From an uncultured Pelagibacteraceae bacterium (lineage in GTDB: Bacteria; Pseudomonadota; Alphaproteobacteria; Pelagibacterales; Pelagibacteraceae): 64,000 nucleotides of DNA. Positions within the stretch are counted from its first letter, which is position 1. Each line of letters starts with the position of its first letter. This document shows, in pieces, positions 8,207 to 17,725 of this stretch. The stretch covers positions 1 to 64,000 of the forward strand of contig CACJBW010000002.1 of assembly GCA_902591775.1 (NCBI GenBank), given 5' to 3'. Both the position numbers and the translations under genes were made by a program. The notes beneath the pieces were generated by a model. The model saw only the letters and a list, made by a program, of their open reading frames with translations, searched no databases and had not been told where the DNA came from.

Positions 8207-11199
8207 GCCCTTACTCTCTTTCCTTCAGGATCAACATAATGAGATGAAACGATTTCCACAGCTATAGTTTTATTTTTTAAAGGTGACATAGCAAATAGTT
8301 TTTGTCCTATCATATTTTTACCGTCTTTAATTATCGCAAGCGAGAATGGATTATCATACTCAACACTCCAACATGATGCTGAGACATGACCTAATTTTGG
8401 GTTTGGAAGTTTAGCTTTAGGGTCTTTAACAATATATGAACCTTCGGGAATACTCGTTGTTTTGTCTAATGGAACAACACCTACTATTTTTTCTCTATCC
8501 GGTTTTATGAAAGCTGATCTGCTTAAAGATCTTTTACCAATAAAGTCTTTTTTCTTACTTACTAAACCTTCAAGCGATGCATCATGAGGAATTGTTCTAC
8601 CATCAAGCTCAGAGCCAGCAACGTGACCCATTTCTATCCTTAAAGTAGATAGGGCCTCAGTTCCATATGGCTGTATTTGAAATTCTTTACCAACTTCGAT
8701 AATTTTTTCCCACATGAAATTACCATAGTCCGATTCCACATTAACTTCATAAGCAAGTTCTCCTGAAAATGAAATTCTATAAATTTTTGCAGGAAAACCA
8801 AATAAATCAGCCTCTTTGTAACCCATAAATGGTAGACCTTCATTAGATACATCAGTATTTGGAAATAATTTCATTAATAATGCTCTTGAATTTGGGCCTG
8901 CTATTGCAGCACCAGCCCACTGCTCTGTAGTTGAGACTACATTAACATTTAATTCTGGCCAAACTAGCTGTAAATAATATTCTAAATGAGATAGGACATT
9001 GGCCGCCTGAGCTGTTGTAGTTGTCATGTGGTAATGATTTTCAGAAATTCTTGTTGTTGTTCCGTCATCCATTACAATTCCATCTTCTCTGAGCATTACT
9101 CCATATCTTGCTTTACCCACTGGTAGCTTAAGCCATGCATTAGTATAAACTCTATTTAAGAATTCTGCAGCATCGGGACCTTTAACATCTATTTTTCCTA
9201 AAGTGGTTACATCACATACACCTACATTTTTTCTAACATTTTTTGCTTCTCTTTTTGAGGCTTCAAATAATGTTTCATTTCCCTGCTTGTAGTATCTTGG
9301 TCTTAACCAAACTCCAGCATCAACAAATATTGCATTATTTTTTTCATGCCACTCGTGCATTGGTGATTTTCTTGTCGGTTTAGAATGTTTTCCAACTTCT
9401 CTTCCGACAATTGCTCCTATTGAAACAGGTGTATAAGGTGGCCTAAATGTAGTGTGTCCAACTTGAGGTACAACTTTATTTTCAATGTCAGAGACTAATT
9501 GTAATCCATTAAGATTACTTGTCTTACCTTGGTCAGTTGCCATCCCAAGAGTGGTATATCTTTTTACATGTTCAATTGATCTAAAACCTTCTCTTAATGC
9601 AAGCTCTATATCTGTTACAGCCACATCATTTTGAAAATCTAAAAATCTTTTATAAGACTTACCTTTTGGTAATGGAACACACCAAAACTTGTCGTGTTCT
9701 GTAGATTTTTTTTCAACTACAGTTGGAATAGAAACCTTATTATTATTTTCTGTTATTTTGTTTGAGACTTCGTATCCTTTATCAAATGCTTCGTTAATGG
9801 TTTCTTCTAAAGTAAATTTACCGTTTGCTGAACCAATAGTATTTTCTTTCTGTTTAGATTTTTTTGGAATGAATGCATCTATCTTTTCATTAAATTCAGA
9901 TTTATTTCCAGATTGAGATGCTAAGTGAATTGACGGTGTCCAAAACCCTGATACACAAATACAATCACATTCTATATTTTCTATATTTGATAAATCTTTT
10001 TTATTATCTGATATTTTTGCAATATCTGCTGATTTGACTTTTTTGTATCCCTTGGCGGCCACTACTACATAGGAAAACTTAATTTCAATTCCTAAATTTT
10101 TGGCTTCGCTAATAATGTCTGAAGATGGTTCTTTTCTTGTGTCTAAAATTAATGGATTAACGCCATTTTTTTTGAATTCTATAGCTGTTTCATATCCACT
10201 GTCATTATTTGTAAATATTAAAGGTTTTTTTCCAACTAAAACTCCATAAACCTTCATATATTCTTTAGCAGCTGAAGATAACATTACACCTGGGGTATCA
10301 TTGTTACCAAATACTAACGGCCTTTCTATTGAACCTGATGAAATCAGAACTTCTTTTGCTCTTATGTACCACAAACGTTGTTTAGGTAAGTATTTTTGAG
10401 TCTTAGGTAAATGATCGCTTATTCGTTCCGACATTACCAACATGTTATGATCATAATAACCAAATACCTGTGATCTATTTTTTACAATTACATTAGACAT
10501 TGACTTTAATTCTGTAATTATTTTCTCTGACCATTCAATACCAGTTTGATTGCCAATATTTACATCACTAGTTAACAGGCTTCCCCCGTATCTTGGTTTA
10601 TCTTCAGCTAAAATTACACGCGCACCATTTTTTGCTGCTGCGTACGCACTTGCTAAACCTGAAGGTCCTGATCCTGTGATTAATAAATCACAATATTCAT
10701 ATTTATGCTCGTATCTTTCTTTATCATGTTTGATAGATGCCTCTCCAAAGCCTGCTGCCATTCTAATGAAAGGTTCATAAATTTTGTACCAGAAACTTGG
10801 TGGCCACATAAAAGTTTTATAATAAAACCCAGCTGGAAAAAACATTTTTAAGAAATTATTAATTGCTCCAATATCAAAGTTTACACTAGGCCAACAGTTT
10901 ACGCTTTTTACCTCTAAACCTTCAAAAATCTCCTGTTCAGTAGCCCTAATATTAGGATCTCTTTCATTATTTCTTTCTAACTGTAAAATTGCATAAGGTT
11001 CATCAACACCAACTCCAAAGAAACCTCTAGGTCTATGATATTTAAAACTCCTCCCAACAAGATGCACTCCATTTGCTATTAAAGCAGAAGCAATAGTATC
11101 TCCTTCATAACCGAAATATTTTTTACCATTAAATGTAAAAGAAATTTTTTTATTTCTATTTACCATTCCAATGTTATCTAATCTAAAATCTTGTGACAT
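8203..11199 (-). CDS. soxA: sarcosine oxidase alpha subunit SoxA
   Basis: Large subunit (998 aa, usual size) that binds NAD and tetrahydrofolate and passes the methyl-derived C1 unit to THF. Domains in order: N-terminal Fer2_4-like domain (residues about 15-110, with GRSFKYHRPRGFFGVG), a Rossmann pyridine-nucleotide/FAD-type oxidoreductase domain beginning LLITGSGPSGLASAYAAAKN near 172, a middle region with TLGMATDQGKTSN, and a GcvT aminomethyltransferase C-terminal half from about 610 (SPMHEWHEKNNAIFVDAG, SFSGELAYEVNVES). Its start overlaps the soxD stop (TAATG). N-methylglutamate dehydrogenase MgdC is the close alternative. Confidence 0.93.
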   Translation of the reverse strand: MSQDFRLDNIGMVNRNKKISFTFNGKKYFGYEGDTIASALIANGVHLVGRSFKYHRPRGFFGVGVDEPYAILQLERNNERDPNIRATEQEIFEGLEVKSVNCWPSVNFDIGAINNFLKMFFPAGFYYKTFMWPPSFWYKIYEPFIRMAAGFGEASIKHDKERYEHKYEYCDLLITGSGPSGLASAYAAAKNGARVILAEDKPRYGGSLLTSDVNIGNQTGIEWSEKIITELKSMSNVIVKNRSQVFGYYDHNMLVMSERISDHLPKTQKYLPKQRLWYIRAKEVLISSGSIERPLVFGNNDTPGVMLSSAAKEYMKVYGVLVGKKPLIFTNNDSGYETAIEFKKNGVNPLILDTRKEPSSDIISEAKNLGIEIKFSYVVVAAKGYKKVKSADIAKISDNKKDLSNIENIECDCICVSGFWTPSIHLASQSGNKSEFNEKIDAFIPKKSKQKENTIGSANGKFTLEETINEAFDKGYEVSNKITENNNKVSIPTVVEKKSTEHDKFWCVPLPKGKSYKRFLDFQNDVAVTDIELALREGFRSIEHVKRYTTLGMATDQGKTSNLNGLQLVSDIENKVVPQVGHTTFRPPYTPVSIGAIVGREVGKHSKPTRKSPMHEWHEKNNAIFVDAGVWLRPRYYKQGNETLFEASKREAKNVRKNVGVCDVTTLGKIDVKGPDAAEFLNRVYTNAWLKLPVGKARYGVMLREDGIVMDDGTTTRISENHYHMTTTTAQAANVLSHLEYYLQLVWPELNVNVVSTTEQWAGAAIAGPNSRALLMKLFPNTDVSNEGLPFMGYKEADLFGFPAKIYRISFSGELAYEVNVESDYGNFMWEKIIEVGKEFQIQPYGTEALSTLRIEMGHVAGSELDGRTIPHDASLEGLVSKKKDFIGKRSLSRSAFIKPDREKIVGVVPLDKTTSIPEGSYIVKDPKAKLPNPKLGHVSASCWSVEYDNPFSLAIIKDGKNMIGQKLFAMSPLKNKTIAVEIVSSHYVDPEGKRVRA

Positions 11200-11468
11200 T
11201 ATTCAGTTAGTTCATCTGCTTTATAGGTTTTAAAAATTTCGTGAGTTGAAGTATCTCTTTCAACTTTAATCCATTGTCTGCAGCCAGATATATGGTGCCA
11301 TAACTCTAGGTGTTTTCCTCTAGGACTTTTTCTTAAATAAACAAAATTATTCCACTCTTGGTCACTAATTTCCTTGTTAAGCTCTGGTCGTTTTACTGTT
11401 GCATCTCCGCCATAAGCAAACTCATTCTGTGATCTTAATCCACAATGTGGACAGAATATATAGAGCAT
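11199..11468 (-). CDS. soxD: sarcosine oxidase delta subunit SoxD
   Basis: 89-aa zinc-binding subunit of the heterotetramer. The N-terminal CPHCG knuckle (residues 6-10) and the later HHISGCRQW (around 58-66) supply the Cys/His ligands expected for this family, and LRKSPRGKHLELW is typical. It lies between soxB and soxA with single-base spacing and overlap (soxB stop at 11469, soxD start at 11468). It has no known activity alone; it stabilises the complex. Small but unmistakable in context. Confidence 0.93.
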   Translation of the reverse strand: MLYIFCPHCGLRSQNEFAYGGDATVKRPELNKEISDQEWNNFVYLRKSPRGKHLELWHHISGCRQWIKVERDTSTHEIFKTYKADELTE

Positions 11469-12725
11469 TTAAGATATCCAAGTTTTGGTACCAAGACCCT
11501 TTTCATCAATTAAATCACCAGTATTAAATCTATTTAAACTGTAACCTGCATTTAATTCATGAACTCTGTCTTGTGCAATTGTGTGAGCAAAAGTCCACCC
11601 AGAAGCTGGAGTAGCCTTAAATCCTCCATAACACCAGCCACAATTTAAGTATAAGCCATCAATATGTGTTTTATCAATAATTGGTGAACCATCCATAGAC
11701 ATGTCCATTATTCCACCCCAAGTTCTTAACATTTTCAATTTGCTAAGAAATGGAAACATCGCAATCCCTTCTGTCAATACGTGTTGGAGTGTTGGTAAAT
11801 TTCCTCTTTGAGAGTAACTATTATATCCGTCCAAGTCTCCACCCATAACCATCTCTCCTTTATCTGATTGACTACAATAAAAGTGACCTGCACCAAATGT
11901 AACAACATGGTCAAGTAAAGGTTTAACCGGTTCTGATACACATGCTTGAAGTAGATGAGTTTCAATTGGTAATGTCATATTTAACATTTCTGCTAAAATA
12001 TTTGTACTACCTGCAACACACAAACCAACTTTTTTTGCTTTGATATCTCCCCTAGAAGTTCTTACACCAACTATTTTACCATTATTAACATCAAATCCTG
12101 TAACTTCACAATTTTGAATTATGTCAACACCCATTGAGTCTGCTTGTCTTGCGTATCCCCAAGCAACAGCATCGTGTCTAGCAGTTCCAGCGCTTGGTTG
12201 CATCAATCCTCCAAAAATTGGAAATCTTACATTATCTGAAAAATCTGCCATTGGAATTCGTTTTTGAACTTCTTCCCTATTTAATAAAACTGCATCAATT
12301 CCATTTAGGCGCATTGAATTTCCTCTTCTAGAGTACGCATTCATTTGGGCATCTGAATGAGCAAGATTAATTATTCCTCTTGGAGAAAACATAACATTGT
12401 AATTCAAATCCTGACTCATCTTTCTCCATAGATCCATGCCAAACTCACTGAACAAAGCATTATCATCATGCATATAGTTTGATCTAATTATTGTAGTGTT
12501 CCTTCCAACATTACCTCCACCTATCCAGCCTTTTTCAATGATGGCTACATTTGTAATATTGTGCTCTTTAGCTAAGTAGTATGCAGTTGCTAAACCGTGA
12601 CCTCCGCCACCAATAATGATTACATCATATTCCTTTTTAGGAGTTGGATCTTTCCAGGCTACTTCCCAGTTCTGATGATCTGAGAATGCATTTTTAATTA
12701 GACTAAAAACTGAGTATTTTTGCAT
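11469..12725 (-). CDS. soxB: sarcosine oxidase beta subunit SoxB
   Basis: FAD/FMN-dependent DAO-family subunit (418 aa) that oxidises the N-methyl amino acid. Dinucleotide-binding loop VIIIGGGGHGLATAYYLAKE at residues about 34-53, GRNTTIIRSNYMHDD around 74 (loop carrying the covalent-flavin region in the family), and the C-terminal YLNCGWCYGGFKATPASGW. First gene of the minus-strand soxBDAG operon, divergent from fhs across 128 bp. The pairing with fhs supports sarcosine-type demethylation feeding THF. N-methylglutamate as substrate cannot be excluded from sequence alone. Confidence 0.93.
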   Translation of the reverse strand: MQKYSVFSLIKNAFSDHQNWEVAWKDPTPKKEYDVIIIGGGGHGLATAYYLAKEHNITNVAIIEKGWIGGGNVGRNTTIIRSNYMHDDNALFSEFGMDLWRKMSQDLNYNVMFSPRGIINLAHSDAQMNAYSRRGNSMRLNGIDAVLLNREEVQKRIPMADFSDNVRFPIFGGLMQPSAGTARHDAVAWGYARQADSMGVDIIQNCEVTGFDVNNGKIVGVRTSRGDIKAKKVGLCVAGSTNILAEMLNMTLPIETHLLQACVSEPVKPLLDHVVTFGAGHFYCSQSDKGEMVMGGDLDGYNSYSQRGNLPTLQHVLTEGIAMFPFLSKLKMLRTWGGIMDMSMDGSPIIDKTHIDGLYLNCGWCYGGFKATPASGWTFAHTIAQDRVHELNAGYSLNRFNTGDLIDEKGLGTKTWIS

Positions 12726-12812
12726 TTTTCAATTTTATCCAATTAAACATAAATTTTTTCTTATTTTTTTTATATATATTTTTTAGATGTTTAAAATCCA
12801 ACCAAAAAAGTA

Positions 12813-12842
12813 TAGACATTTTGCACATTAAACAATTATAAA
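12813..12842 (+). promoter_or_regulatory. candidate fhs promoter
   Basis: TAGACA (12813-12818), an 18-base spacer and TATAAA (12837-12842) lie just upstream of fhs in the 128-bp soxB/fhs divergent gap. The start codon begins only 12 bases after the -10, and no Shine-Dalgarno sequence is present, so the mRNA would be leaderless or nearly so. Prediction by eye only. Confidence 0.4.
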
Positions 12843-12853
12843 TTTTAAACTAA

Positions 12854-14530
12854 ATGTCGAAATCAGATATCCAAATAGCTCGTGAAGCAAAAATGAAACC
12901 TATCCAAGAGATTTTGGATGGCGTGGGGGTGCCTGATAAAGCTGAGGCATATAGTCCAATAAGTAGGTATATAGCTAAAATCAAACTTGAATACCTTGAA
13001 AAATTTAAAGAAAAAAAGGATGGGAAATTAATATTAGTAACTGCAATTACGCCTACACCAGCAGGAGAAGGAAAGACAACAACCTCTGTAGGATTGTCAG
13101 ATGGACTAAATAAAATAGGTAAAAAATCTATTGTTTGTTTAAGAGAACCAAGTCTCGGTCCCTCTTTTGGAATGAAGGGTGGAGCTGCTGGTGGTGGATA
13201 TGCTCAAGTAGTTCCAATGGAACAAATTAATTTACACTTTACAGGAGATTTTCATGCAATCACATCTGCACATAATCTTTTATCTGCATTAATAGATAAC
13301 CATATATATTGGGGAAACAAATTAAACATAGATGTTAGACGAATAGTTTGGAAAAGAGTTCTCGATATGAATGATCGAGCTTTGAGATCTATAAATATAA
13401 ATCTTGGAGGTGTTGCAAATGGATTTCCGAGAGAAGATGGCTTTGATATTACAGTTGCTTCAGAAATAATGGCAATCTTTTGTCTATCAAATGATTTGCA
13501 TGATCTTGAAAATAGAATCGGTAATATTACTGTTGCTTATACTAGAGATAAAAAACCGATATATGCAAAAGATTTAAATGCACACGGTCCAATGACTGTA
13601 TTGTTAAAAGATGCTATTAGACCGAACGTAACACAAACTCTGGAAAACAATCCTGCAATCATTCATGGTGGACCATTTGCAAATATTGCTCATGGATGTA
13701 ATTCTGTTTTAGCAACTAAAACAGCATTAAAACTTTCTGATTATGTAGTAACAGAAGCTGGATTTGGTGCTGACCTAGGTGCAGAAAAATTTCTAGATAT
13801 TAAATGTAGAAAATCAGGATTAAAACCAAGTTGTGTTGTGATTGTTGCAACTATAAGAGCGCTGAAGATGCATGGAGGAGTAAAAAAAGACGAATTAAAA
13901 AATGAAAATGTCGATGCAGTTAAAAAGGGGCTGGTTAATTTAGAAAGACATATAGAAAATATTCAAAAATTTGGTTTACCTGTAACAGTAGCTATAAACC
14001 ACTTTGTTTTAGATACTGATAAAGAAATTGATGAAGTTACAAAGTTTTGTGAACAAAAGGATATTAAAGCCTCTATATCAAAGCATTGGGAAAAAGGTGG
14101 AGAAGGTGCAATAGATTTAGCAAATGATGTAGTTAAACAATGTGAAAAAGATAGTAATTTTAAATTTTTATATGATGATAAAACTTCATTATTTAAAAAA
14201 ATAGAAACAATCGCAAAGGAACTTTATAGAGCAAGCGAAGTAGTTGCAGATACTAAAATAAGAGATCAATTAAAAGCTTTTGAAGAAAGAGGTTATCAAT
14301 CATTACCAATTTGTATTGCAAAAACTCAATATAGTTTTTCCACTGATCCAAATCTAAAGGGAGCACCTTCAGGTCATGTATTACCAATAAGAGAAGTAAG
14401 ACTATCATCAGGAGCAGAATTCATCGTTGTTGTATGCGGTGCAATAATGACAATGCCAGGATTACCAAAAGTACCAGCGGCTGACTCAATTCGTATTAAT
14501 AAAAAAGGTGAAACAGAGGGTCTATTTTAA
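12854..14530 (+). CDS. fhs: formate-tetrahydrofolate ligase
   Basis: ATP-dependent synthesis of 10-formyl-THF from formate and THF (or the reverse, yielding ATP). 558 aa, the standard length. The P-loop region [20 protein letters not shown] lies near residues 64-83, followed by [20 protein letters not shown] and [18 protein letters not shown], all family signatures; [10 protein letters not shown] is near the C-terminus. Monocistronic on the plus strand, divergent from soxBDAG, whose demethylation also loads C1 units on THF. Its last 9 bases overlap the convergent amidotransferase gene. Confidence 0.97.
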   Translation: MSKSDIQIAREAKMKPIQEILDGVGVPDKAEAYSPISRYIAKIKLEYLEKFKEKKDGKLILVTAITPTPAGEGKTTTSVGLSDGLNKIGKKSIVCLREPSLGPSFGMKGGAAGGGYAQVVPMEQINLHFTGDFHAITSAHNLLSALIDNHIYWGNKLNIDVRRIVWKRVLDMNDRALRSININLGGVANGFPREDGFDITVASEIMAIFCLSNDLHDLENRIGNITVAYTRDKKPIYAKDLNAHGPMTVLLKDAIRPNVTQTLENNPAIIHGGPFANIAHGCNSVLATKTALKLSDYVVTEAGFGADLGAEKFLDIKCRKSGLKPSCVVIVATIRALKMHGGVKKDELKNENVDAVKKGLVNLERHIENIQKFGLPVTVAINHFVLDTDKEIDEVTKFCEQKDIKASISKHWEKGGEGAIDLANDVVKQCEKDSNFKFLYDDKTSLFKKIETIAKELYRASEVVADTKIRDQLKAFEERGYQSLPICIAKTQYSFSTDPNLKGAPSGHVLPIREVRLSSGAEFIVVVCGAIMTMPGLPKVPAADSIRINKKGETEGLF

Positions 14531-15307
14531 AAGATAATTAAGCCAGTTTTCAAGTTCACGCATTCTAAGATCTTTATTTGTAATCTTATTTTCTTCAGCA
14601 ATCATTCTTACATGATTATTTATCTCTTGTTCATCAACAAAAGCATTATTGTTTAAAAGACGTTCTTTTCTGAAATGTATAAGGCTTATCATTTTATCAT
14701 AAGTAATTTCAGGATGATATTGAATACCCCATATATCACTTGCTGCAGACTGAAAATTTACTCCCATAACTTTATTTATAGGATTTGAGGCTAGCAATTT
14801 TGAATTTTTTGGCAATTTTGTAACTTCATCAAAATTAAAAGCGGGTGTATTAAAAATTTTACCTTTATTTTTATATATTGGATGTTGCAATCCAACATTA
14901 TTTATTTCAATATTAAGCGCTATGCCTCTGTGAGATCCGTTTGTGCATCTTTTTACTTGCCCTCCTGCTACTGTAACCGCAACCTGGAGTCCCCAGCAAA
15001 TAGCTAATATTTTTTTAATTTTTTTTTGACACTCTCTCATAAATTCGATCTGTCTTCTTATTTCAATGGTGTCATTATAAATATTTAGACTACTTCCTCC
15101 CCATATAAGTCCATGATATTTATCGAGATCTGTTACTTTGTCAGATATATTTTTATCGGATGAGGGATTTACAACATCTATTTCAATTTTATCAGTAAAA
15201 TAGGCAATGCTATCTTTTAGACTTTCTGTATGTGTTTTAATCCCACCATCAGTAAAACTCTGATTCTCTTCTCTTAAATTTCCCTCAACTATTAATATTT
15301 TTTTCAT
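14522..15307 (-). CDS. class I glutamine amidotransferase-like protein
   Basis: Triad-type glutamine amidotransferase of 261 aa resembling stand-alone GMP-synthase-like or gamma-glutamyl hydrolase-type enzymes. The nucleophile elbow [12 protein letters not shown] (Cys about residue 104) and the C-terminal [13 protein letters not shown] (His and Glu) complete the catalytic triad; [14 protein letters not shown] provides the oxyanion-side loop. I use the ATG at 15307, which overlaps the ADH stop by one base, rather than the TTG one codon upstream in the track. It is the last gene of the sugar-ABC operon. The substrate is unknown; gamma-glutamyl hydrolysis or amide transfer are both possible. Confidence 0.8.
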   Translation of the reverse strand: MKKILIVEGNLREENQSFTDGGIKTHTESLKDSIAYFTDKIEIDVVNPSSDKNISDKVTDLDKYHGLIWGGSSLNIYNDTIEIRRQIEFMRECQKKIKKILAICWGLQVAVTVAGGQVKRCTNGSHRGIALNIEINNVGLQHPIYKNKGKIFNTPAFNFDEVTKLPKNSKLLASNPINKVMGVNFQSAASDIWGIQYHPEITYDKMISLIHFRKERLLNNNAFVDEQEINNHVRMIAEENKITNKDLRMRELENWLNYLLK

Positions 15308-16464
15308 CAAAATAATTTACCTGAAATACTATGCTCATACATAACTTTCATATCATTTTTAGTCAATTTTTTTGGATTTGAAGATGTTGATGGATCATCA
15401 AGAGCCATCTTCGACAAATCATCTAAGTTCATTTTATTTGTTTCTATTACATCTGACAGTTTATGTGGAATATTTAATTCTTTTCGTAGCTCTAGTATCC
15501 ATTCAAGAAAAGCATCAAAACTTTTACTTAAGTTAAGGTAATCACAAATAGAAATAATTCTTTCCTCAATATCTTCTTTATTAAAACTTAAAACATATGG
15601 CATAAATATTGCATTAGACAACCCGTGATGAAGATTAAATTGTGCATTAAGTGGATGACTTAGTGAATGAATAGCACCTAAGCCTTTTTGAAATGCAGTA
15701 GATCCCATACTTGCTGCAGCTAACAAATCAGATCTGGCATCTAAATCACTTCCATTCTTTACAGCTTTTAAAAGAGATTTTTTTATCAACCTCATACCCT
15801 CAATCGCTATTCCATCAGCCATTGGGTGGAAACCAGGAGCACAAAATGCCTCTAAATTATGTGCTAATGCGTCCATTCCTGTAGCTCCTGTTAAACGGGG
15901 AGAAAGTTCTTTAGTAAGAACTGGGTCTAATATGACAATAGATGGTAAAAATTTTGGGTGGAAAATTATTTTTTTTATTCCAGTTTTGGAATTTATTATT
16001 GCTGATGCTCTGCCAGTTTCTGAACCAGTTCCAGCAGTTGTTGGAATTGCAATTATTGGACAGATATTTTTTTCATCCGCCCTTTTCCAATAATCACCAA
16101 TATCCTCAAAATCCCAAATAGGTCTTGATTGTCCTGACATAAAAGCTATGGCTTTGCCGACGTCTAATGCACTTCCACCTCCAATAGCTACTACACTATC
16201 GCAACTATTTTTTTTGAAAATTTCAACACCTTCATCGACATTCTCTCCTGTTGGGTTTCCTGAGAAATTAAAAAAAGTAGATAATTTAAATTTCTTTTCT
16301 AAATCATTTACTAAATCTTTTATAAATTCTAAATTGATTAAGTCTTTATCTGTTACTAATAATGGTTTTAAAGTTTTAATTTCAACACAAGCCTTTTCTA
16401 GATCCTTAGCTCTATCTTTCCCTACCCAAACAGTTGTGGGGTAATTCCAATTATAATTAGTCAT
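15307..16464 (-). CDS. iron-containing (group III) alcohol dehydrogenase
   Basis: NAD(P)-dependent Fe-ADH family, about 385 aa, normal size. Cofactor loop VVAIGGGSALDVGKAIA (residues about 91-107), PTTAGTGSE near 140, and the metal site made by GMDALAHNLEAF (Asp, His), GAIHSLSHPLNAQFNLHHG (His residues). The ATG at 16464 gives the natural N-terminus MTNYNW; the track start at 16476 is a TTG. It overlaps the glycosidase stop by 8 bases. The family covers alcohol, glycerol, lactaldehyde and butanol dehydrogenases, and specificity cannot be read here. In this operon it may process an alcohol or aldehyde released from the imported glycoside. Confidence 0.88.
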   Translation of the reverse strand: MTNYNWNYPTTVWVGKDRAKDLEKACVEIKTLKPLLVTDKDLINLEFIKDLVNDLEKKFKLSTFFNFSGNPTGENVDEGVEIFKKNSCDSVVAIGGGSALDVGKAIAFMSGQSRPIWDFEDIGDYWKRADEKNICPIIAIPTTAGTGSETGRASAIINSKTGIKKIIFHPKFLPSIVILDPVLTKELSPRLTGATGMDALAHNLEAFCAPGFHPMADGIAIEGMRLIKKSLLKAVKNGSDLDARSDLLAAASMGSTAFQKGLGAIHSLSHPLNAQFNLHHGLSNAIFMPYVLSFNKEDIEERIISICDYLNLSKSFDAFLEWILELRKELNIPHKLSDVIETNKMNLDDLSKMALDDPSTSSNPKKLTKNDMKVMYEHSISGKLF

Positions 16465-17725
16465 TTTTATTTTCAAGTATTAAGTCTAAAAATAATGCGG
16501 CAGTCCAAGAAAAATTTGTTGCACCAAACCCTTTACCGGTTTTACAGCTAAAGTATTCATTAAACCCTTTTTGTTTAACTAAATTAATAGTTTTTCTTTT
16601 TATTTGTTTGGCAAATTTAATATTTTTATTTTTTAATCCTTGATATATTATCCAATTACAATTAATCCATACTGGGCCTCTCCAATATCTTTTCTCTTCA
16701 AATTTTTGGTGATTTGATTTTACACTTGATAATAAATATTTTTCTTTAGAACTATGTTTTTTTAAGTTTTTAATAATTTTATTATTTAATACTTTGTCTT
16801 TTAAATCTGCAAATAAAATAAAATAATGAGTAATTGATGGAATGTTTATTATTTTTTTATTTTTTAAATCGATGTTAAAAAATATATTTTTTTTCTGATT
16901 AAATAATTTTACAATTTTATTTTCAGATTTTGATATATAAGACTCTAATTCGGTACTTTGCAAATTGAATATATTTAATAATTTAAGAAGATCTTTATTT
17001 GCTCGTAAAAATATAGAGTTAAAACCAACATCAACTACATTGAATAACGACGCTCTATAAATTTTTTTTGGATTATAATTGTTTTTTCTCAAATGATTTT
17101 TGATAGTTACGTATCTATCATAATCGATATCTAATGGCCTATATTCAGGATTAACAACCTTGTTGTCTCCCCTTTTATATTTTAGGTTTTTTGGGACTTT
17201 TACTTTGCTCATAGGCTCATCCCACAATGGTGAATTATCGTAGCCACTTTCCCAAGGGTGCAAAATTGAAACCAATCCTGTATTATTTGGGTCTCTAAAT
17301 TTAATTAACCATTTGTGGTATTTTAATATTCCCTTAGCTATTTTTTTAAATTCAGCTTTGTCTTTATTATTAATTTTTTGTTTATCCAAAATTAGTTTTA
17401 AAATTATTGCAAGGATTGGTGGTTGCGTAATACCAGATGAATGTATTTTATTTCCACAAGCCCAAACAGAATGGTTTGGATAATAATTGGTATTTAAATC
17501 GTGAAACAAAATATGGGGTATCATTCCATCTTTCCATTGACCTCTTATTAATGTCTTTATTTCATCCAGAGCATATTTGATTTTAAAATGCGAATATCCT
17601 AGAGCAATGAAACCTGAATCCCAATTCCATTGAGCTGGGTACAATTTGTTATTGGTTGGTAATGTATAGCCTTTTTTTTTATTGCCTAATAAAACTTTCT
17701 TGGCTGATTTAACAAAGTCTTCCAT
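16457..17725 (-). CDS. GH63/trehalase-like (alpha/alpha)6-barrel glycoside hydrolase
   Basis: 422-aa cytoplasmic-looking protein without a signal peptide. The N-terminal PAQWNWDSGFIALGYSHFK (residues about 29-47) carries the Asp expected as general acid in GH63-type enzymes; YRPLDIDYDRYV, YWRGPVWINCNWIIYQGL and FNEYFSCKTGKGFGATNFSW near the C-terminus match the barrel's other conserved turns, with the Glu of NEYF in the usual base position. Characterised bacterial relatives hydrolyse mannosyl- or glucosylglycerate. It lies directly after the two sugar permease genes (ATG overlaps the permease stop), so it likely cleaves the imported glycoside. Exact substrate is inferred. Confidence 0.75.
   Translation of the reverse strand: MEDFVKSAKKVLLGNKKKGYTLPTNNKLYPAQWNWDSGFIALGYSHFKIKYALDEIKTLIRGQWKDGMIPHILFHDLNTNYYPNHSVWACGNKIHSSGITQPPILAIILKLILDKQKINNKDKAEFKKIAKGILKYHKWLIKFRDPNNTGLVSILHPWESGYDNSPLWDEPMSKVKVPKNLKYKRGDNKVVNPEYRPLDIDYDRYVTIKNHLRKNNYNPKKIYRASLFNVVDVGFNSIFLRANKDLLKLLNIFNLQSTELESYISKSENKIVKLFNQKKNIFFNIDLKNKKIINIPSITHYFILFADLKDKVLNNKIIKNLKKHSSKEKYLLSSVKSNHQKFEEKRYWRGPVWINCNWIIYQGLKNKNIKFAKQIKRKTINLVKQKGFNEYFSCKTGKGFGATNFSWTAALFLDLILENKND

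Noticed and set aside
8640-10780. Several track ORFs inside soxA (for example 9689..9916, 10550..10780)
   Set aside because: Shadows of soxA in other frames, with no ribosome-binding site and no recognisable sequence.
12726-12853. Possible glycine or SAM riboswitch between soxB and fhs
   Set aside because: The gap is AT-rich without conserved riboswitch cores or stable stems, and much of it is taken up by promoter-like sequence.
15307-16464. Fe-ADH as a formaldehyde or methylamine-pathway enzyme
   Set aside because: Its operon is the sugar importer, not the methylamine genes; the family is broad and no motif points to C1 substrates.
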